64,000 nucleotides of DNA from Streptomyces cylindrosporus (GTDB lineage: Bacteria > Actinomycetota > Actinomycetes > Streptomycetales > Streptomycetaceae). The stretch's first letter is position 1. Each line of letters opens with the position of its first letter. The stretch lies in contig NZ_JALDAY010000003.1 of assembly GCF_022698165.1 (NCBI RefSeq), positions 682,001 to 746,000 on the forward strand, in the 5' to 3' direction. Made by a program: the position numbers and the translations under genes. The notes beneath the pieces were generated by a model, which saw only the letters and a program-made list of their open reading frames with translations, was not told where the DNA came from and made no database searches. Positions 49,327 to 58,193 of the stretch are shown in pieces.

Positions 49327-50342
49327 CCGTCGGCCTGGCAGTACAGCGGGGCGGTGTCCGCGTTGGCCTTGGTGATCAGCTCGGCCGGTGTCTTCGCGAT
49401 CTTCTCCGCCTTACGGCCGCGCAGCAGATCGATGGCGTTCGTCACCGCCAACTCACCGGTGTCCGCGGCCGAGTTGGAGACGGTGGCCGAGAAACGGCCG
49501 TCCTTGAGGGCGGCCAGGCCCTCGTCCGTGCCGTTGACGGTCACGATCTTCACGTCCTTGGCGCCGGCCGCGTCGAAGGCCTTGCGTACGGAGAAGGCCA
49601 TCTCCTCGTTGGCGACGAACGCGTAGTCCAGGTCGGGGTGGGCCTCGATCATGTTCGCGGCGACGGTGCGTGCCTTGGCGGGGTCGAACATGCCGGGCTG
49701 GTTCGCCACGACCTGTGCGTTGCCGGGCAGCGCGGTGGTGAATCCGCCGACCAGCAGGTCGGAGGCGGCGCCGGGGGCACCGGCGACGACACCGACCTGT
49801 ACGTGCCTGCCCGCCGCGTCCTTCTGGATCCAGCCGGCGTCCAGCCGCCCCACCTTCTTCAGGTCGACGACGACCGCCCCCAGGATGTGGGAGGTGTCGT
49901 CCGGTGCGACCGAGGTGAAGAAGATCGGGATGCCCGCGCTGCGAGCCTTGGCGACGTCCGCCTTCAGCGCCTGCGCGTTGACCGTCTGCACGATCAGCGC
50001 GTCGACCTTGCGGGCGATCATGTCCTCGATGTTGGACAGCTCGGTCGCGGCGTCCTGACGGGATTCGGCCGTACGGATCCGCGCGAAATTGCTGTGCCCC
50101 ACATCTTCGACGGCCTTCTGCAGACAGGTGTGGAACTCGGTGGTGCCGCCGTTGACGAACCCGATGGTGATGGTGCCCTGGACCGTCGCCCCTTTGTCGT
50201 CGTCGGCGGCCATCAACCCGCAGCCGCTCAGCAGGAGGGCCATGGTGGTGGCCATTGCGGAGGCAGCGGCCAGGGGATGGGCCGGTCTCCCGATCCGCGG
50301 CCTTCGGGACGCCGTTCTTCGGGGCTGGGCGGAGTCGGACAC
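49320..50342 (-). CDS. Orphan sugar ABC transporter substrate-binding lipoprotein
   Basis: The 340-residue protein has a lipoprotein signal (MATTMALLLSGC lipobox near 40) and a type-1 ribose-binding fold: ITIGFVNGGTTEFHTCLQKAVED, DMIARKVDALIVQTVNAQALKADVAKA, VVAGAPGAASDLLVGGF and VNGTDEGLAALKDGRFSATVSNSAADTG. GTG 50342 is taken as the start; the ribosome-binding site is weak and the frame is open upstream. No permease or ATPase gene is nearby, so it must use a transporter encoded elsewhere or act as a sensor. The ligand is probably a sugar or similar polar compound. Confidence 0.88.
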   Translation of the reverse strand: MSDSAQPRRTASRRPRIGRPAHPLAAASAMATTMALLLSGCGLMAADDDKGATVQGTITIGFVNGGTTEFHTCLQKAVEDVGHSNFARIRTAESRQDAATELSNIEDMIARKVDALIVQTVNAQALKADVAKARSAGIPIFFTSVAPDDTSHILGAVVVDLKKVGRLDAGWIQKDAAGRHVQVGVVAGAPGAASDLLVGGFTTALPGNAQVVANQPGMFDPAKARTVAANMIEAHPDLDYAFVANEEMAFSVRKAFDAAGAKDVKIVTVNGTDEGLAALKDGRFSATVSNSAADTGELAVTNAIDLLRGRKAEKIAKTPAELITKANADTAPLYCQADGY

Positions 50343-50645
50343 GGCAGGGAGCCTTTCGGCGTGCGGAAGGGCGAGGGCGGGAGCGGAGAGGAGCGGGGAG
50401 GCATGGAGAGGCATGGGGAGGAGCGGCGGGGCATGAATGCGGTCGCAGCCGGCCGGTGCGTGGCTGCGCGGCGCGGGCCCGCAGTGGGCCGGGCGGCTCC
50501 GCGACGGCAGCAGACAGTACCCACGACCGGGGCGGGCTCACCCTTCCGGGAACGCAAAGTAAGGATGCGCATCCAGGAAGGCTCCACCGACGCGAAAGGC
50601 TTTAACGTCGGCACACCCGAGCGCCCCGGCGCCTCAGCCTCCTCG

Positions 50646-50735
50646 CCGGCAAAACCCCGCCGACCGGCAAAGCCCCGCCTACCCGCGAAGCCCCGCCAAC
50701 CGCCAACGCCTCGCCGATCGGCAACGCCTCACCTG
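50646..50735. repeat. Five tandem 18-bp repeats
   Basis: Units at 50646, 50664, 50682, 50700 and 50718 follow CCGGCAAAGCCCCGCCGA with drift along the array. In one + frame they would read P-A-K-P-R-x repeats, but no good start serves that frame. Confidence 0.8.
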
Positions 50736-50846
50736 AGCCACTCCGGCTGACAACAGTCGGCCCTGGCCGTGCGCCAACTCACGCCGGCGCCGGCTCATAC
50801 GCCGCCCTGAAGGCCGCCGACGCACCCGCCGGCTCAGAGCCAGCCG

Positions 50847-50971
50847 TTTCCGATAGCCCGCGAGCCCGCAGCGCAGCGCCTCCGGTAGCCCGCGAGCCCA
50901 GCCCGCAGCGCGTCGACTCCGAAAACCCGCGAGTTCGCAGCGCGCCGGCTCCGACGGCCCACCAGTTCCGG
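50847..50971. repeat. Degenerate repeats of about 34 bp
   Basis: Three to four units start near 50847, 50881, 50918 and 50950, based on TCCGATAGCCCGCGAGCCCGCAGCGC. Unit length varies from 32 to 37 bp and the last unit is partial. Confidence 0.65.
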
Positions 50972-51157
50972 AAATCCTTCGCTCCCGGCGCTCATTGCCT
51001 CAGAGAACCGGCGTGCGCCCCTATGGACCCCCGGGATCCGGACCCGTCGCCCCGACGCCCCGCCGCCCTCCGGCGGATCATCCCCAGCCGCCCCCAGCCT
51101 CCCGCCTCAGCCCCCTCGTCCCGCCGGGGTCGCCCCGGCCTCCCCAAGGCCCCTGCC

Positions 51158-52066
51158 TCAGACCCCCTCGTCCCCAAGAAACTCCGTGTCCTCGCCCTCC
51201 TCCTCCAGCGCCTGCCGAACCACTCGCAGGGCCATGCCCTCGGGGTAGCCCTTGCGCGCCAGCATCCCCGCGAGGCGGCGCAGTCGCTTGTCCCGGTCGA
51301 GGCCCCGCGTGGCACGCAGCTTGCGGGCGACGAGTTCGCGTGCCGTCTGTTCCTCCTGCTCGGAGTCCAGCTGGGAGACGGCCGCGTCGATCAGCGTCGA
51401 GTCGACCCCCTTGGTCCGCAACTCCTGCGCGAGCGCCCGCCGGGCGAGCCCCCGGCCATGGTGCCGGGACTCCACCCAGGCGTCCGCGAAGGCGCTGTCG
51501 TTGATCAGCCCGACCTCCTCGAACCGGGACAGCACCTCCTCCGCGGCGTCGTCCGGGATCTCCCGCTTGCGCAGGGCGTCGGCCAGTTGCTTGCGCGTCC
51601 GCGGGGTCCCGGTGAGCAGGCGCAGACAGATCGCCCGCGCCCGCTCGACCGGGTCCCCCGGAGGCTCCTCCTGCTCGGCCCTCGACGAGGAGGAGAAGCC
51701 CCCGTCTTCGTCGGCGGCCTCTCCACGACGCCGCTGCCGCCCCCGCCGGGAGCCGCCCGCGCCATGGAAACCACCGTCACGCCCCGCGCCACCGCGCCGA
51801 CGCGAACCTCGCCCCCGCGAACCGGAGTCGTCCCCCGCGTCGCCGTCAGGCCACTCCCCGCCAACGGCCGCCCCGTCCTCGGACCACCGACCGCGCGAGC
51901 CCCCCGCGCCGTACGCCCCGGAGCGGTCGTATCCCCCGTCCGCGCCGTGCCCCGCGGCCCCGTGCGCATCGCCGTCCGACCCGGCAGATCCCCCGTCGCC
52001 CACCCCGTCCCGCTCCCGCGGAACGTCCGGGTAGGCGTACTCGGCCCAGTCGGTTCGTCGTGTCAC
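51158..52066 (-). CDS. recX: RecA regulator RecX with long N-terminal extension
   Basis: RecX inhibits RecA filaments. The C-terminal 170 residues form the three-helix-repeat RecX core: ERARAICLRLLTGTPRTRKQLADALRKREIPDDAAEEVLSRFEEVGLINDSAFADAWVESR and ELRTKGVDSTLIDAAVSQL, KGYPEGMALRVVRQAL. The first 125 or so residues are Gly/Asp/Arg-rich and unstructured, so at 302 residues it is about twice the E. coli length. It begins at GTG three bases after the recA stop, so it depends on recA translation and is damage-induced with it. Confidence 0.95.
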   Translation of the reverse strand: MTRRTDWAEYAYPDVPRERDGVGDGGSAGSDGDAHGAAGHGADGGYDRSGAYGAGGSRGRWSEDGAAVGGEWPDGDAGDDSGSRGRGSRRRGGAGRDGGFHGAGGSRRGRQRRRGEAADEDGGFSSSSRAEQEEPPGDPVERARAICLRLLTGTPRTRKQLADALRKREIPDDAAEEVLSRFEEVGLINDSAFADAWVESRHHGRGLARRALAQELRTKGVDSTLIDAAVSQLDSEQEEQTARELVARKLRATRGLDRDKRLRRLAGMLARKGYPEGMALRVVRQALEEEGEDTEFLGDEGV

Positions 52067-52069
52067 GGA

Positions 52070-53197
52070 TCAGCTCTTGGCAGCCGGAGCCTTGGCCTTC
52101 GCCGCCTTGGCAGCCGCCGGAGCCGGCACCTTCGCGGCGTCGTCCGCGGGAGCGGTGACGGCCGCGGCGTCGGCACCGGGCTCCGCGGTCGGCTCCTCGG
52201 GCCGCACGCCCACGCCCAGCTTCTCCTTGATCTTCTTCTCGATCTCGTTGGCCAGGTCGGGGTTGTCCTTCAGGAAGTTGCGCGCGTTCTCCTTGCCCTG
52301 ACCCAGCTGGTCGCCCTCGTACGTGTACCAGGCGCCGGCCTTGCGGACGAAGCCGTGCTCCACGCCCATGTCGATCAGGCCGCCCTCGCGGCTGATGCCC
52401 TGGCCGTAGAGGATGTCGAACTCGGCCTGCTTGAAGGGCGGCGCGACCTTGTTCTTGACGACCTTCACGCGGGTGCGGTTGCCGACCGCCTCCGTGCCGT
52501 CCTTCAGGGTCTCGATGCGGCGGATGTCGATACGCACCGAGGCGTAGAACTTCAGCGCCCGGCCACCGGTCGTGGTCTCCGGGGAGCCGAACATCACGCC
52601 GATCTTCTCGCGCAGCTGGTTGATGAAGATCGCCGTGGTCTTGGACTGGTTGAGCGCACTGGTGATCTTCCGCAGCGCCTGGCTCATCAGACGGGCCTGC
52701 AGACCGACGTGGCTGTCACCCATCTCGCCCTCGATCTCCGCGCGCGGGACGAGCGCGGCGACGGAGTCGATGACGATGAGGTCGAGGGCGCCGGAGCGGA
52801 CCAGCATGTCCACGATCTCCAGGGCCTGCTCGCCGTTGTCCGGCTGGGAGAGGATCAGGTTGTCGATGTCGACGCCGAGCTTGCGCGCGTACTCGGGGTC
52901 GAGGGCGTGCTCCGCGTCCACGAAGGCGACCTGGCCGCCGGCCTTCTGCGCGTTCGCCACCGCGTGCAGGGTCAGGGTCGTCTTACCGGACGACTCAGGG
53001 CCGTAGATCTCGACGACGCGGCCGCGCGGCAGGCCGCCGACGCCGAGCGCCACGTCGAGCGCGGTCGACCCGGTCGGGATGACCTCGATGGGCTCCTTCG
53101 ACCGCTCGCCCATGCGCATGACCGCGCCCTTGCCGAATTGCCGTTCAATCTGTGCGAGTGCGGCATCGAGGGCCTTCTCGCGGTCGGTTCCTGCCAT
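52070..53197 (-). CDS. recA: Recombinase RecA
   Basis: RecA drives homologous recombination and triggers LexA cleavage. The 375-residue protein starts [20 protein letters not shown], has Walker [10 protein letters not shown] near 67-75, [18 protein letters not shown] and [22 protein letters not shown] motifs, and loop 2 [22 protein letters not shown]. The Ala/Lys-rich tail of about 45 residues is typical of Streptomyces. The ATG at 53197 follows GGTGGA; the open frame extends further but has no signal. An SOS box lies 166 bp upstream of the start, and recX follows in the same operon. Confidence 0.98.
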   Translation of the reverse strand: MAGTDREKALDAALAQIERQFGKGAVMRMGERSKEPIEVIPTGSTALDVALGVGGLPRGRVVEIYGPESSGKTTLTLHAVANAQKAGGQVAFVDAEHALDPEYARKLGVDIDNLILSQPDNGEQALEIVDMLVRSGALDLIVIDSVAALVPRAEIEGEMGDSHVGLQARLMSQALRKITSALNQSKTTAIFINQLREKIGVMFGSPETTTGGRALKFYASVRIDIRRIETLKDGTEAVGNRTRVKVVKNKVAPPFKQAEFDILYGQGISREGGLIDMGVEHGFVRKAGAWYTYEGDQLGQGKENARNFLKDNPDLANEIEKKIKEKLGVGVRPEEPTAEPGADAAAVTAPADDAAKVPAPAAAKAAKAKAPAAKS

Positions 53198-53362
53198 GGG
53201 TTCCACCCGATTTGCTTGAGTCGATCGCTTCACGTCAAAGACGCTAACGCCTGCCACTGACAATGCGCCCCGACGCCCGTCCGGCCTGTGGATAACTCGG
53301 GTACTTCTCCGTCAAAAACCTGCCGAATCACCCATGGAGAGCCTCGCCGGAGCCTCCATAAG

Positions 53363-53378
53363 AATGGATGTTCGATTT
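53363..53378 (-). promoter_or_regulatory. SOS box (LexA operator) of recA
   Basis: On the - strand the site reads ATCGAACATCCATTCT, a GAAC-N4-rTTC LexA site. It agrees with the site known for Streptomyces recA, from memory. The 315-bp spacer 53198-53512 holds no gene, and the recA promoter must lie beside this box. Confidence 0.85.
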
Positions 53379-53512
53379 TCGTGTCAAGCGCACCACGCGG
53401 CACTCCCGAGACTATGTCGGCGCTCCGACAGCCGGGCTGCTTCCGGTGGCGTACGGCGGGTGTCTTCGTCCGGACGACGACTTGAGCGGCCGCTCTCGCG
53501 AGCCTGTTGGGC

Positions 53513-54325
53513 ATGCAGATCGAGAAGAGCGGCCGGGCGAGCAGCCGGGACAACAGCGGGGCACCGGTCCCGGTGACCTGGTGGGCCGAGGCCCGCCCGG
53601 TGGAGCGCCTCTGTCACGCGACCGGCCTCCTCCTGATCCTGTCCGGCCTCGCGCACCTGGTGGTGTTCGCCGTCGACGGCGGCCCCTGGGACGGCCCCGT
53701 GTCGTGGCGCAAACCCGTGACGTTCGGGCTGTCCTTCGGGGCGACGCTGATCGCCATCACCTGGGTGACGTCGTATCTGCGCGTCGGCCCGCGCCTGCGC
53801 ACCGTGCTGCTCGCCGTATTCGCCGCCGACTGTGTGGTGGAGGTCGGCGGCATCACCCTTCAGGCGTGGCGCCGGGTGCCCTCGCACCTCGACATGGAGA
53901 CGCCCTTCGACACCGGGGTGTCGATGACGCTGGCGGTGGGCGGCGGTGTCCTGGTGGTGCTGCTCACCGTGTTCGCACTGGCCTCGTTCCGGAATCCGCC
54001 CGCGGGCCCGGCCGGCATGTCACTCGCGGTGCGCTCCGGGTTCGCGATCCTGCTCGTCGCGCTCGCCTCCGGCGCCGCGATGATCGCGCGCGGTGTCGTG
54101 CTCGCCCGCACCGGTCACCAGGAGGCGGCGTACCACTCGACGGCCCCGCTCAAGCCGCTGCACGGCGTCAGCCTGCACGCGGTCCTGGTGCTGCCCGCAC
54201 TGGCCTGGCTGCTGTCCCGCACGCCCTGGAGCGAGGCCGTCCGGCGGCGGATCGTGGCGGCGGCGACCACCTGCTATGTGGTGGCCGTCATCGGCGCCGG
54301 GGTGTGGGCGGTGCTCACGTATTGA
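53513..54325 (+). CDS. Multi-pass membrane protein, hypothetical
   Basis: The 270-residue protein has a charged N terminus of about 30 residues and then seven hydrophobic segments, beginning LCHATGLLLILSGLAHLVVFAV and ending CYVVAVIGAGVWAVLTY. Between them are conserved-looking WRKPVTFGLSFGATLIAITWV and PLKPLHGVSLHAVLVLPALAWLL with a histidine pair. The ATG at 53513 is used; a TTG two codons earlier is possible and no ribosome-binding site is strong. It faces away from recA. The family is not recognised. Confidence 0.8.
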   Translation: MQIEKSGRASSRDNSGAPVPVTWWAEARPVERLCHATGLLLILSGLAHLVVFAVDGGPWDGPVSWRKPVTFGLSFGATLIAITWVTSYLRVGPRLRTVLLAVFAADCVVEVGGITLQAWRRVPSHLDMETPFDTGVSMTLAVGGGVLVVLLTVFALASFRNPPAGPAGMSLAVRSGFAILLVALASGAAMIARGVVLARTGHQEAAYHSTAPLKPLHGVSLHAVLVLPALAWLLSRTPWSEAVRRRIVAAATTCYVVAVIGAGVWAVLTY

Positions 54326-54395
54326 ACCGGCCGCCCGTGTCGCGCCGGTCCGTGTCCTGTCGGCCTGCCCGCCCCCGCCGCGGTACCGGTACCGG

Positions 54396-54456
54396 CCCTT
54401 CCCGCGCCGTACCGACCCTCCCCGCGCCGTACCGACTCGCCCCGCCGCCGTATCGA
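54396..54456. repeat. Three 20-21-bp tandem repeats
   Basis: CCCTYCCCGCGCCGTACCGA occurs at 54396 and 54416, with a third, altered unit at 54436-54456 (CTCGCCCCGCCGCCGTATCGA). It lies between the convergent membrane-protein and AI-2E transporter genes. Confidence 0.7.
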
Positions 54457-54466
54457 ATCGCACGCC

Positions 54467-55828
54467 TCAGGAGGAGGAGCCTTCTCCGCCCGAGGGGCCT
54501 TCCTTGTCCGAGGGGCCTTCCCCGTCAGAGGAGGAGCCTCCCCCACCCGAGCGGCTCTCCCCGGGCTCCCCCGCATCGACCGGTGCCGTATCGCCCGGTG
54601 CCGCCCCGGGCCGTCGTTCCCACAGCCGTCTCGCGCGCGTGACGAGGCCGGGCCCCGTCCCCCGCCCCCGGTGTCCGTGCACACGGGGGTCGTCGGTGAC
54701 CGCGTACCGCTTCACGTACGCCCCCAGGAACGCCTGGAGCGTGGCGACCGCCGGGATGGCGATCAGTGCGCCGACGGCGCCCAGGAGCGCGGTGCCGGCG
54801 ATGACCGAGCCGAAGGCGACAGCGGGGTGGATGTCGACGGTCTTCGCGGTCAGCTTGGGTTGCAGCATGTAGTTCTCGAACTGCTGGTAGACCACGACGA
54901 AGATCAGCACCCACAGCGCGTACCAGGGATCGACGGTGAACGCGATCAGCATCGGCAGCGCGCCCGCGAGATACGTGCCGATCGTCGGGATGAACTGCGA
55001 GACCAGCCCCACCCAGACGCCGAGCACGGGCGCGTAGGGCACGCCCAGGATCTGCAGCAGGATGTAGTGCGCTATGCCGGAGATGAGCGCCATCAGACCG
55101 CGGGAGTAGAGGTAACCGCCGGTCTTGTTGACGGCGATCTCCCATGCGCGCAGCACCTCGGCCTGTCGCGCGGGCGGCAGCACGGAGCAGAGCGCACGGC
55201 GCAGCCGCGGGCCGTCGGCGGCGAAGTAGAACGAGAACAGCGCGATGGTCAGCAGCTGGAAGAGGCCACCGAGGACCTGGGCGGACACGTCCAGGACGCC
55301 CGTGGCGCTGTGCTGCACGTAGTTGCGCAGCCAGTCGGACTTGAGCAGGCCCTCCTGGACGTCCACCCGCTTCAGATCCGTGTTGAAGTGCGTGTTGATC
55401 CAGTTGATGACGGAGTCGAGGTAGTCCGGGAAATCCTCCACGATCTTGACGATCTGGCCCGCGAGCATGGAGCCGAGCAGGGTGACGAAGCCCGCCGCCA
55501 CGATCATCACGGCGAGGAAGACGAGACCGGTGGCCAGGCCCCGGCGCATGCCGCGCGCGGCCATCCAGCTCACCGCGGGCTCGACGGCGAGGGCCAGGAA
55601 GAACGCGATGAGGATGTTGATCAGCAGGCCGGTCAGCTGGTGGAAGGCCCAGGTGCCCAGCTGGAAGGCGGCGTAGAGCGCGAGCACCAGCACCACGGCA
55701 CGCGGCAGCCAGCGCGGCATGCCGCCGCCCGACGCGGCGGCGCCGTCGGCCGGGGGCCGGTCGGGCGGCGTCGTGCCGAACGGAGATGCCTGCCGGGTCG
55801 TCTCCCCGGTCTCGTCAGTGGGTGCCAC
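54467..55828 (-). CDS. AI-2E (PerM/TqsA) family transporter
   Basis: The 453-residue membrane protein has the family layout: paired N-terminal helices (about 42-90), a soluble loop (VEDFPDYLDSVINWINTHFNTDLKRV, about 125-160) and five C-terminal segments, with the signature PYAPVLGVWVGLVSQFIPTIGTYLAGALP and VVYQQFENYMLQPKLTAKTVDIHP. Some relatives export autoinducer-2 or act as Na+/H+ antiporters; the substrate here is unknown. The C-terminal 60 residues are Gly/Ser/Glu-rich with a repeated EGPS block. The start is GTG. DUF3046 and recX-recA lie nearby. Confidence 0.92.
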   Translation of the reverse strand: MAPTDETGETTRQASPFGTTPPDRPPADGAAASGGGMPRWLPRAVVLVLALYAAFQLGTWAFHQLTGLLINILIAFFLALAVEPAVSWMAARGMRRGLATGLVFLAVMIVAAGFVTLLGSMLAGQIVKIVEDFPDYLDSVINWINTHFNTDLKRVDVQEGLLKSDWLRNYVQHSATGVLDVSAQVLGGLFQLLTIALFSFYFAADGPRLRRALCSVLPPARQAEVLRAWEIAVNKTGGYLYSRGLMALISGIAHYILLQILGVPYAPVLGVWVGLVSQFIPTIGTYLAGALPMLIAFTVDPWYALWVLIFVVVYQQFENYMLQPKLTAKTVDIHPAVAFGSVIAGTALLGAVGALIAIPAVATLQAFLGAYVKRYAVTDDPRVHGHRGRGTGPGLVTRARRLWERRPGAAPGDTAPVDAGEPGESRSGGGGSSSDGEGPSDKEGPSGGEGSSS

Positions 55829-55888
55829 GGATCAAGTCTCGCGTACGGGTCTGACATTCAGCTGTCGTCCTGCGATCTTCCCGGCGGA

Positions 55889-56083
55889 TCAGCGCTTCTC
55901 CCCCGGAACGTTCATGACCGTGCACACCACGCGCCACACGTCCTTGGCCTCCCAGCCCGCGTCCAGCGCCTCGTGCACCGTGTGCCCGCCGAGCTCCGTC
56001 ATCACGTGATCGCGCGCGAAGGTGTCGGCGTATCCCGGACCGAAGTGATCCGCCATCCGCTCCCAGAAGACCGTCAACCGCAT
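55889..56083 (-). CDS. DUF3046 protein
   Basis: The 64-residue protein (MRLTVFWERMADHFGPGYADT, then HVMTELGGHTVHEALDAG and VWRVVCTVMNVP) is the small DUF3046 family found near recA in actinobacteria. It looks like a compact helical domain with one conserved Cys. The function is unknown. It is on the same strand as, and upstream of, the AI-2E transporter and recA genes, and divergent from the cyclase-fold gene. Confidence 0.9.
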   Translation of the reverse strand: MRLTVFWERMADHFGPGYADTFARDHVMTELGGHTVHEALDAGWEAKDVWRVVCTVMNVPGEKR

Positions 56084-56163
56084 GACTCCAGTATCCCGCC
56101 CCTGAGGGTGGGCCTGAGCCAGGACCGCTTGCCGAGACCGCTTTCCGCCCTACGGTCTGTCGC

Positions 56164-57108
56164 ATGTCCGAAACAGGAGCTTCCCCACTCCCCGCCACGC
56201 CCCCGGCGCGCTCCCCGCTCTTCCGCGCCGAGCACTTCGTCTGGCTCACCGCGCGCGTGCTGGAACAGCGCCTCTTCGCGCATCACTTCCTGAACGGGAG
56301 CGCGGACCCGGTGGAGACCGCGCTGGACGCCTACCGCAACGAGGACGGTGGGTACGGCCACGCCCTTGAGCCCGATCTGCGCGGCCCGGTGAGCCAGCCC
56401 CTGCACACCGGGCACGCACTGCGCGTCCTGGACGCCATCGGGCGCTGCGGGGGACAGCGCGTGGAACGCGTGTGCCGCTACCTGACCTCGGCCTCCACGG
56501 CGGACGGCGCGCTGCCGGCGATCAGTCCCAGCCAGCGCGGTTACCCGGCGGCCCCGTTCATCCCCGTCGTGGACGACCCGCCGAGCGAACTGTTGGCCAC
56601 CGGTCCGGTGGTGGGCCTGCTGCACCGCAACGAGGTGTGGCACGCCTGGCTGTTCCGGGCCACGGACTTCTGCTGGCAGGCGATCGAGTCCCTGGAGAAG
56701 TCCCACCCCTACGAGATCGAGGCCGCCGTGGCCTTCCTGGATTCCGCGCCCGACCGCCCGCGCGCGGAGGCGGCCGCGGACCGTCTGGGCCGTCTGGTGC
56801 GCGGACACCGGCTGGCCGCGCTGGACCCGGACGACCTCGCGAGCTACCCGGTCGCAGCCGGCTACGCCCCGGGCGAGCACCATTTCCCGCACGACTATGC
56901 GAAGACCCCGAGTTCGCTGGCACGCGCGTGGTTCACGGACGACGAGATGACGCGCTCGCTGGACCACCTGGCAGCCTCGCAGCGCGAGGACGGCGGCTGG
57001 CCGATCCGGTGGCGCCAGTGGGCACCGGGCACGGCCCTGGAAGCGCGCCCCAAGGTGACGATCGAGGCGCTGCGCACCCTGAGGGCGCACGGCCGCCCCA
57101 TCGGCTGA
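56164..57108 (+). CDS. Terpenoid-cyclase-fold (prenyltransferase-like) protein
   Basis: The 314-residue protein is predicted to form part of an alpha/alpha toroid like squalene cyclases and prenyltransferases. Repeats of the QW type are visible: YRNEDGGYGHALEPD near 57-71 and QREDGGWPIRWRQW near 277-290, with TADGALP between. The DxDD motif of class II cyclases is missing, so catalysis is uncertain. The ATG start is divergent from DUF3046, 80 bp away. It ends 21 bp before the convergent azlD. Confidence 0.8.
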   Translation: MSETGASPLPATPPARSPLFRAEHFVWLTARVLEQRLFAHHFLNGSADPVETALDAYRNEDGGYGHALEPDLRGPVSQPLHTGHALRVLDAIGRCGGQRVERVCRYLTSASTADGALPAISPSQRGYPAAPFIPVVDDPPSELLATGPVVGLLHRNEVWHAWLFRATDFCWQAIESLEKSHPYEIEAAVAFLDSAPDRPRAEAAADRLGRLVRGHRLAALDPDDLASYPVAAGYAPGEHHFPHDYAKTPSSLARAWFTDDEMTRSLDHLAASQREDGGWPIRWRQWAPGTALEARPKVTIEALRTLRAHGRPIG

Positions 57109-57129
57109 GCCGTACGCCCGGCCCACCGG

Positions 57130-57438
57130 TCACCCGCCCATGGCCCGTACTCCCGCGGTCACCACCACGGCCGCCGCCACGACGAGCAGAAAGGGCGCGC
57201 GCAACACCAGTACGACAGCGGCCGCGGCCACCCCCGCCAGCCGTGCATCGACCACCAGGGCGCGCCCGTCGGCAAAGGTCTGCTGTGCCGTGAGCGCCGC
57301 GAGAAGGGCCACCGGCAGCAGGGCGGCCAGCCGCCGGACGAGGGGCTTCTCAAGAGCTCCTGCGGGCACGAGCAGCCCGGCGAGCTTGACGGCGTAGCAG
57401 CCGAGAGCGGTCGCACCGATCGCGATCCAGGTGTTCAA
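57130..57438 (-). CDS. azlD: Branched-chain amino acid exporter small subunit AzlD
   Basis: The 102-residue protein has four hydrophobic segments and the family N terminus WIAIGATALGCYAVKLAGLLVP. AzlD forms the export complex with AzlC, removing branched-chain amino acids or analogues. Its ATG overlaps the azlC stop by four bases (57435-57438). It closes the AraC-azlC-azlD operon. Confidence 0.92.
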   Translation of the reverse strand: MNTWIAIGATALGCYAVKLAGLLVPAGALEKPLVRRLAALLPVALLAALTAQQTFADGRALVVDARLAGVAAAAVVLVLRAPFLLVVAAAVVVTAGVRAMGG

Positions 57439-58193
57439 CGGTCTTCCTCTTGTGCGTCGTTACGTAGTGCGTCGTTACGAGGCGCCTGCCTGCGGCGGCC
57501 CTCCAGGAAAAGGACGGCGGGCGCGGCGAGCGCGGCCACCAGCACGGGCACACCGGCAGGCAGTACGGGCAGCAGGCCCAGCCCCAGGACCACGGCGAGA
57601 CCGGCGACGGCCCGCTCGACGGGGGTCTTCAGCATCGGCGCGAGCAGCGCCAGAAAGACAGCCGGCCCTGCGGCGTCCAGCCCCCACGCGTCCGTGTCCC
57701 CGATGGCCTTGGCACCCAGGGCACCGAGCAGCGTGGTGAGGTTCCACAGCACGTACAGACTCAGCCCGGTGACCCCGAATCCGATCCGCGCACTGCGCCG
57801 TGAGGGCTGCGCCAACGTCACCGCGGTCGTCTCGTCGATGACCCACTGGGCCGCGAACGGCCGCAGCACGCGCGGGAGGGCCAGTACCTGCGAAAGCCGC
57901 AGCCCGTAGAAGGCGTTGCGCACCCCCAGGAAGAACGCCCCGGCAGCCGCCGTGAGCGGATTCCCCCCGGCCGCGAGCGCCCCCACCAGCGCGAACTGGG
58001 ACGCCCCGGTGAACACCAGCAGACTGAGCGCGCAGCTCTGCAACAGCGAGAGCCCGCTGCCGGCCGAGGTCACCCCGAAGGCGAATCCGGAGAGTCCCAC
58101 GGCGACACCGACTCCGAGGGCGTCCCGTACGACGGCGGAGTCCGCCTTCTCTCCGTCGGCACCTATGTCTGCGACTGCTGTCTGTTCTGCCAC
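57435..58193 (-). CDS. azlC: Branched-chain amino acid exporter large subunit AzlC
   Basis: The 252-residue membrane protein has the AzlC pattern: GVAVGLSGFAFGVTSAGSGLSLLQSCALSLLVFTGASQFALVGALAAGG, FFLGVRNAFYGLRLS and QWVIDETTAVTLAQ. The GTG at 58193 lies inside the end of the AraC-type gene (31-bp overlap), so translation depends on the upstream gene; no separate ribosome-binding site is visible. AzlD follows with a 4-bp overlap. Confidence 0.9.
   Translation of the reverse strand: MAEQTAVADIGADGEKADSAVVRDALGVGVAVGLSGFAFGVTSAGSGLSLLQSCALSLLVFTGASQFALVGALAAGGNPLTAAAGAFFLGVRNAFYGLRLSQVLALPRVLRPFAAQWVIDETTAVTLAQPSRRSARIGFGVTGLSLYVLWNLTTLLGALGAKAIGDTDAWGLDAAGPAVFLALLAPMLKTPVERAVAGLAVVLGLGLLPVLPAGVPVLVAALAAPAVLFLEGRRRQAPRNDALRNDAQEEDR

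Larger units (their letters stand above)
50343..51157. other. Long spacer with repeats between the binding-protein gene and recX
   Basis: This 815-bp region has open frames on both strands but none with a convincing start or consistent codon character. It holds two repeat arrays (50646-50735 and 50847-50971). The right end is Pro/Ser-codon-like on the + strand, a mirror of the strand-biased C richness. No promoter or RNA gene is recognised. Confidence 0.55.
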
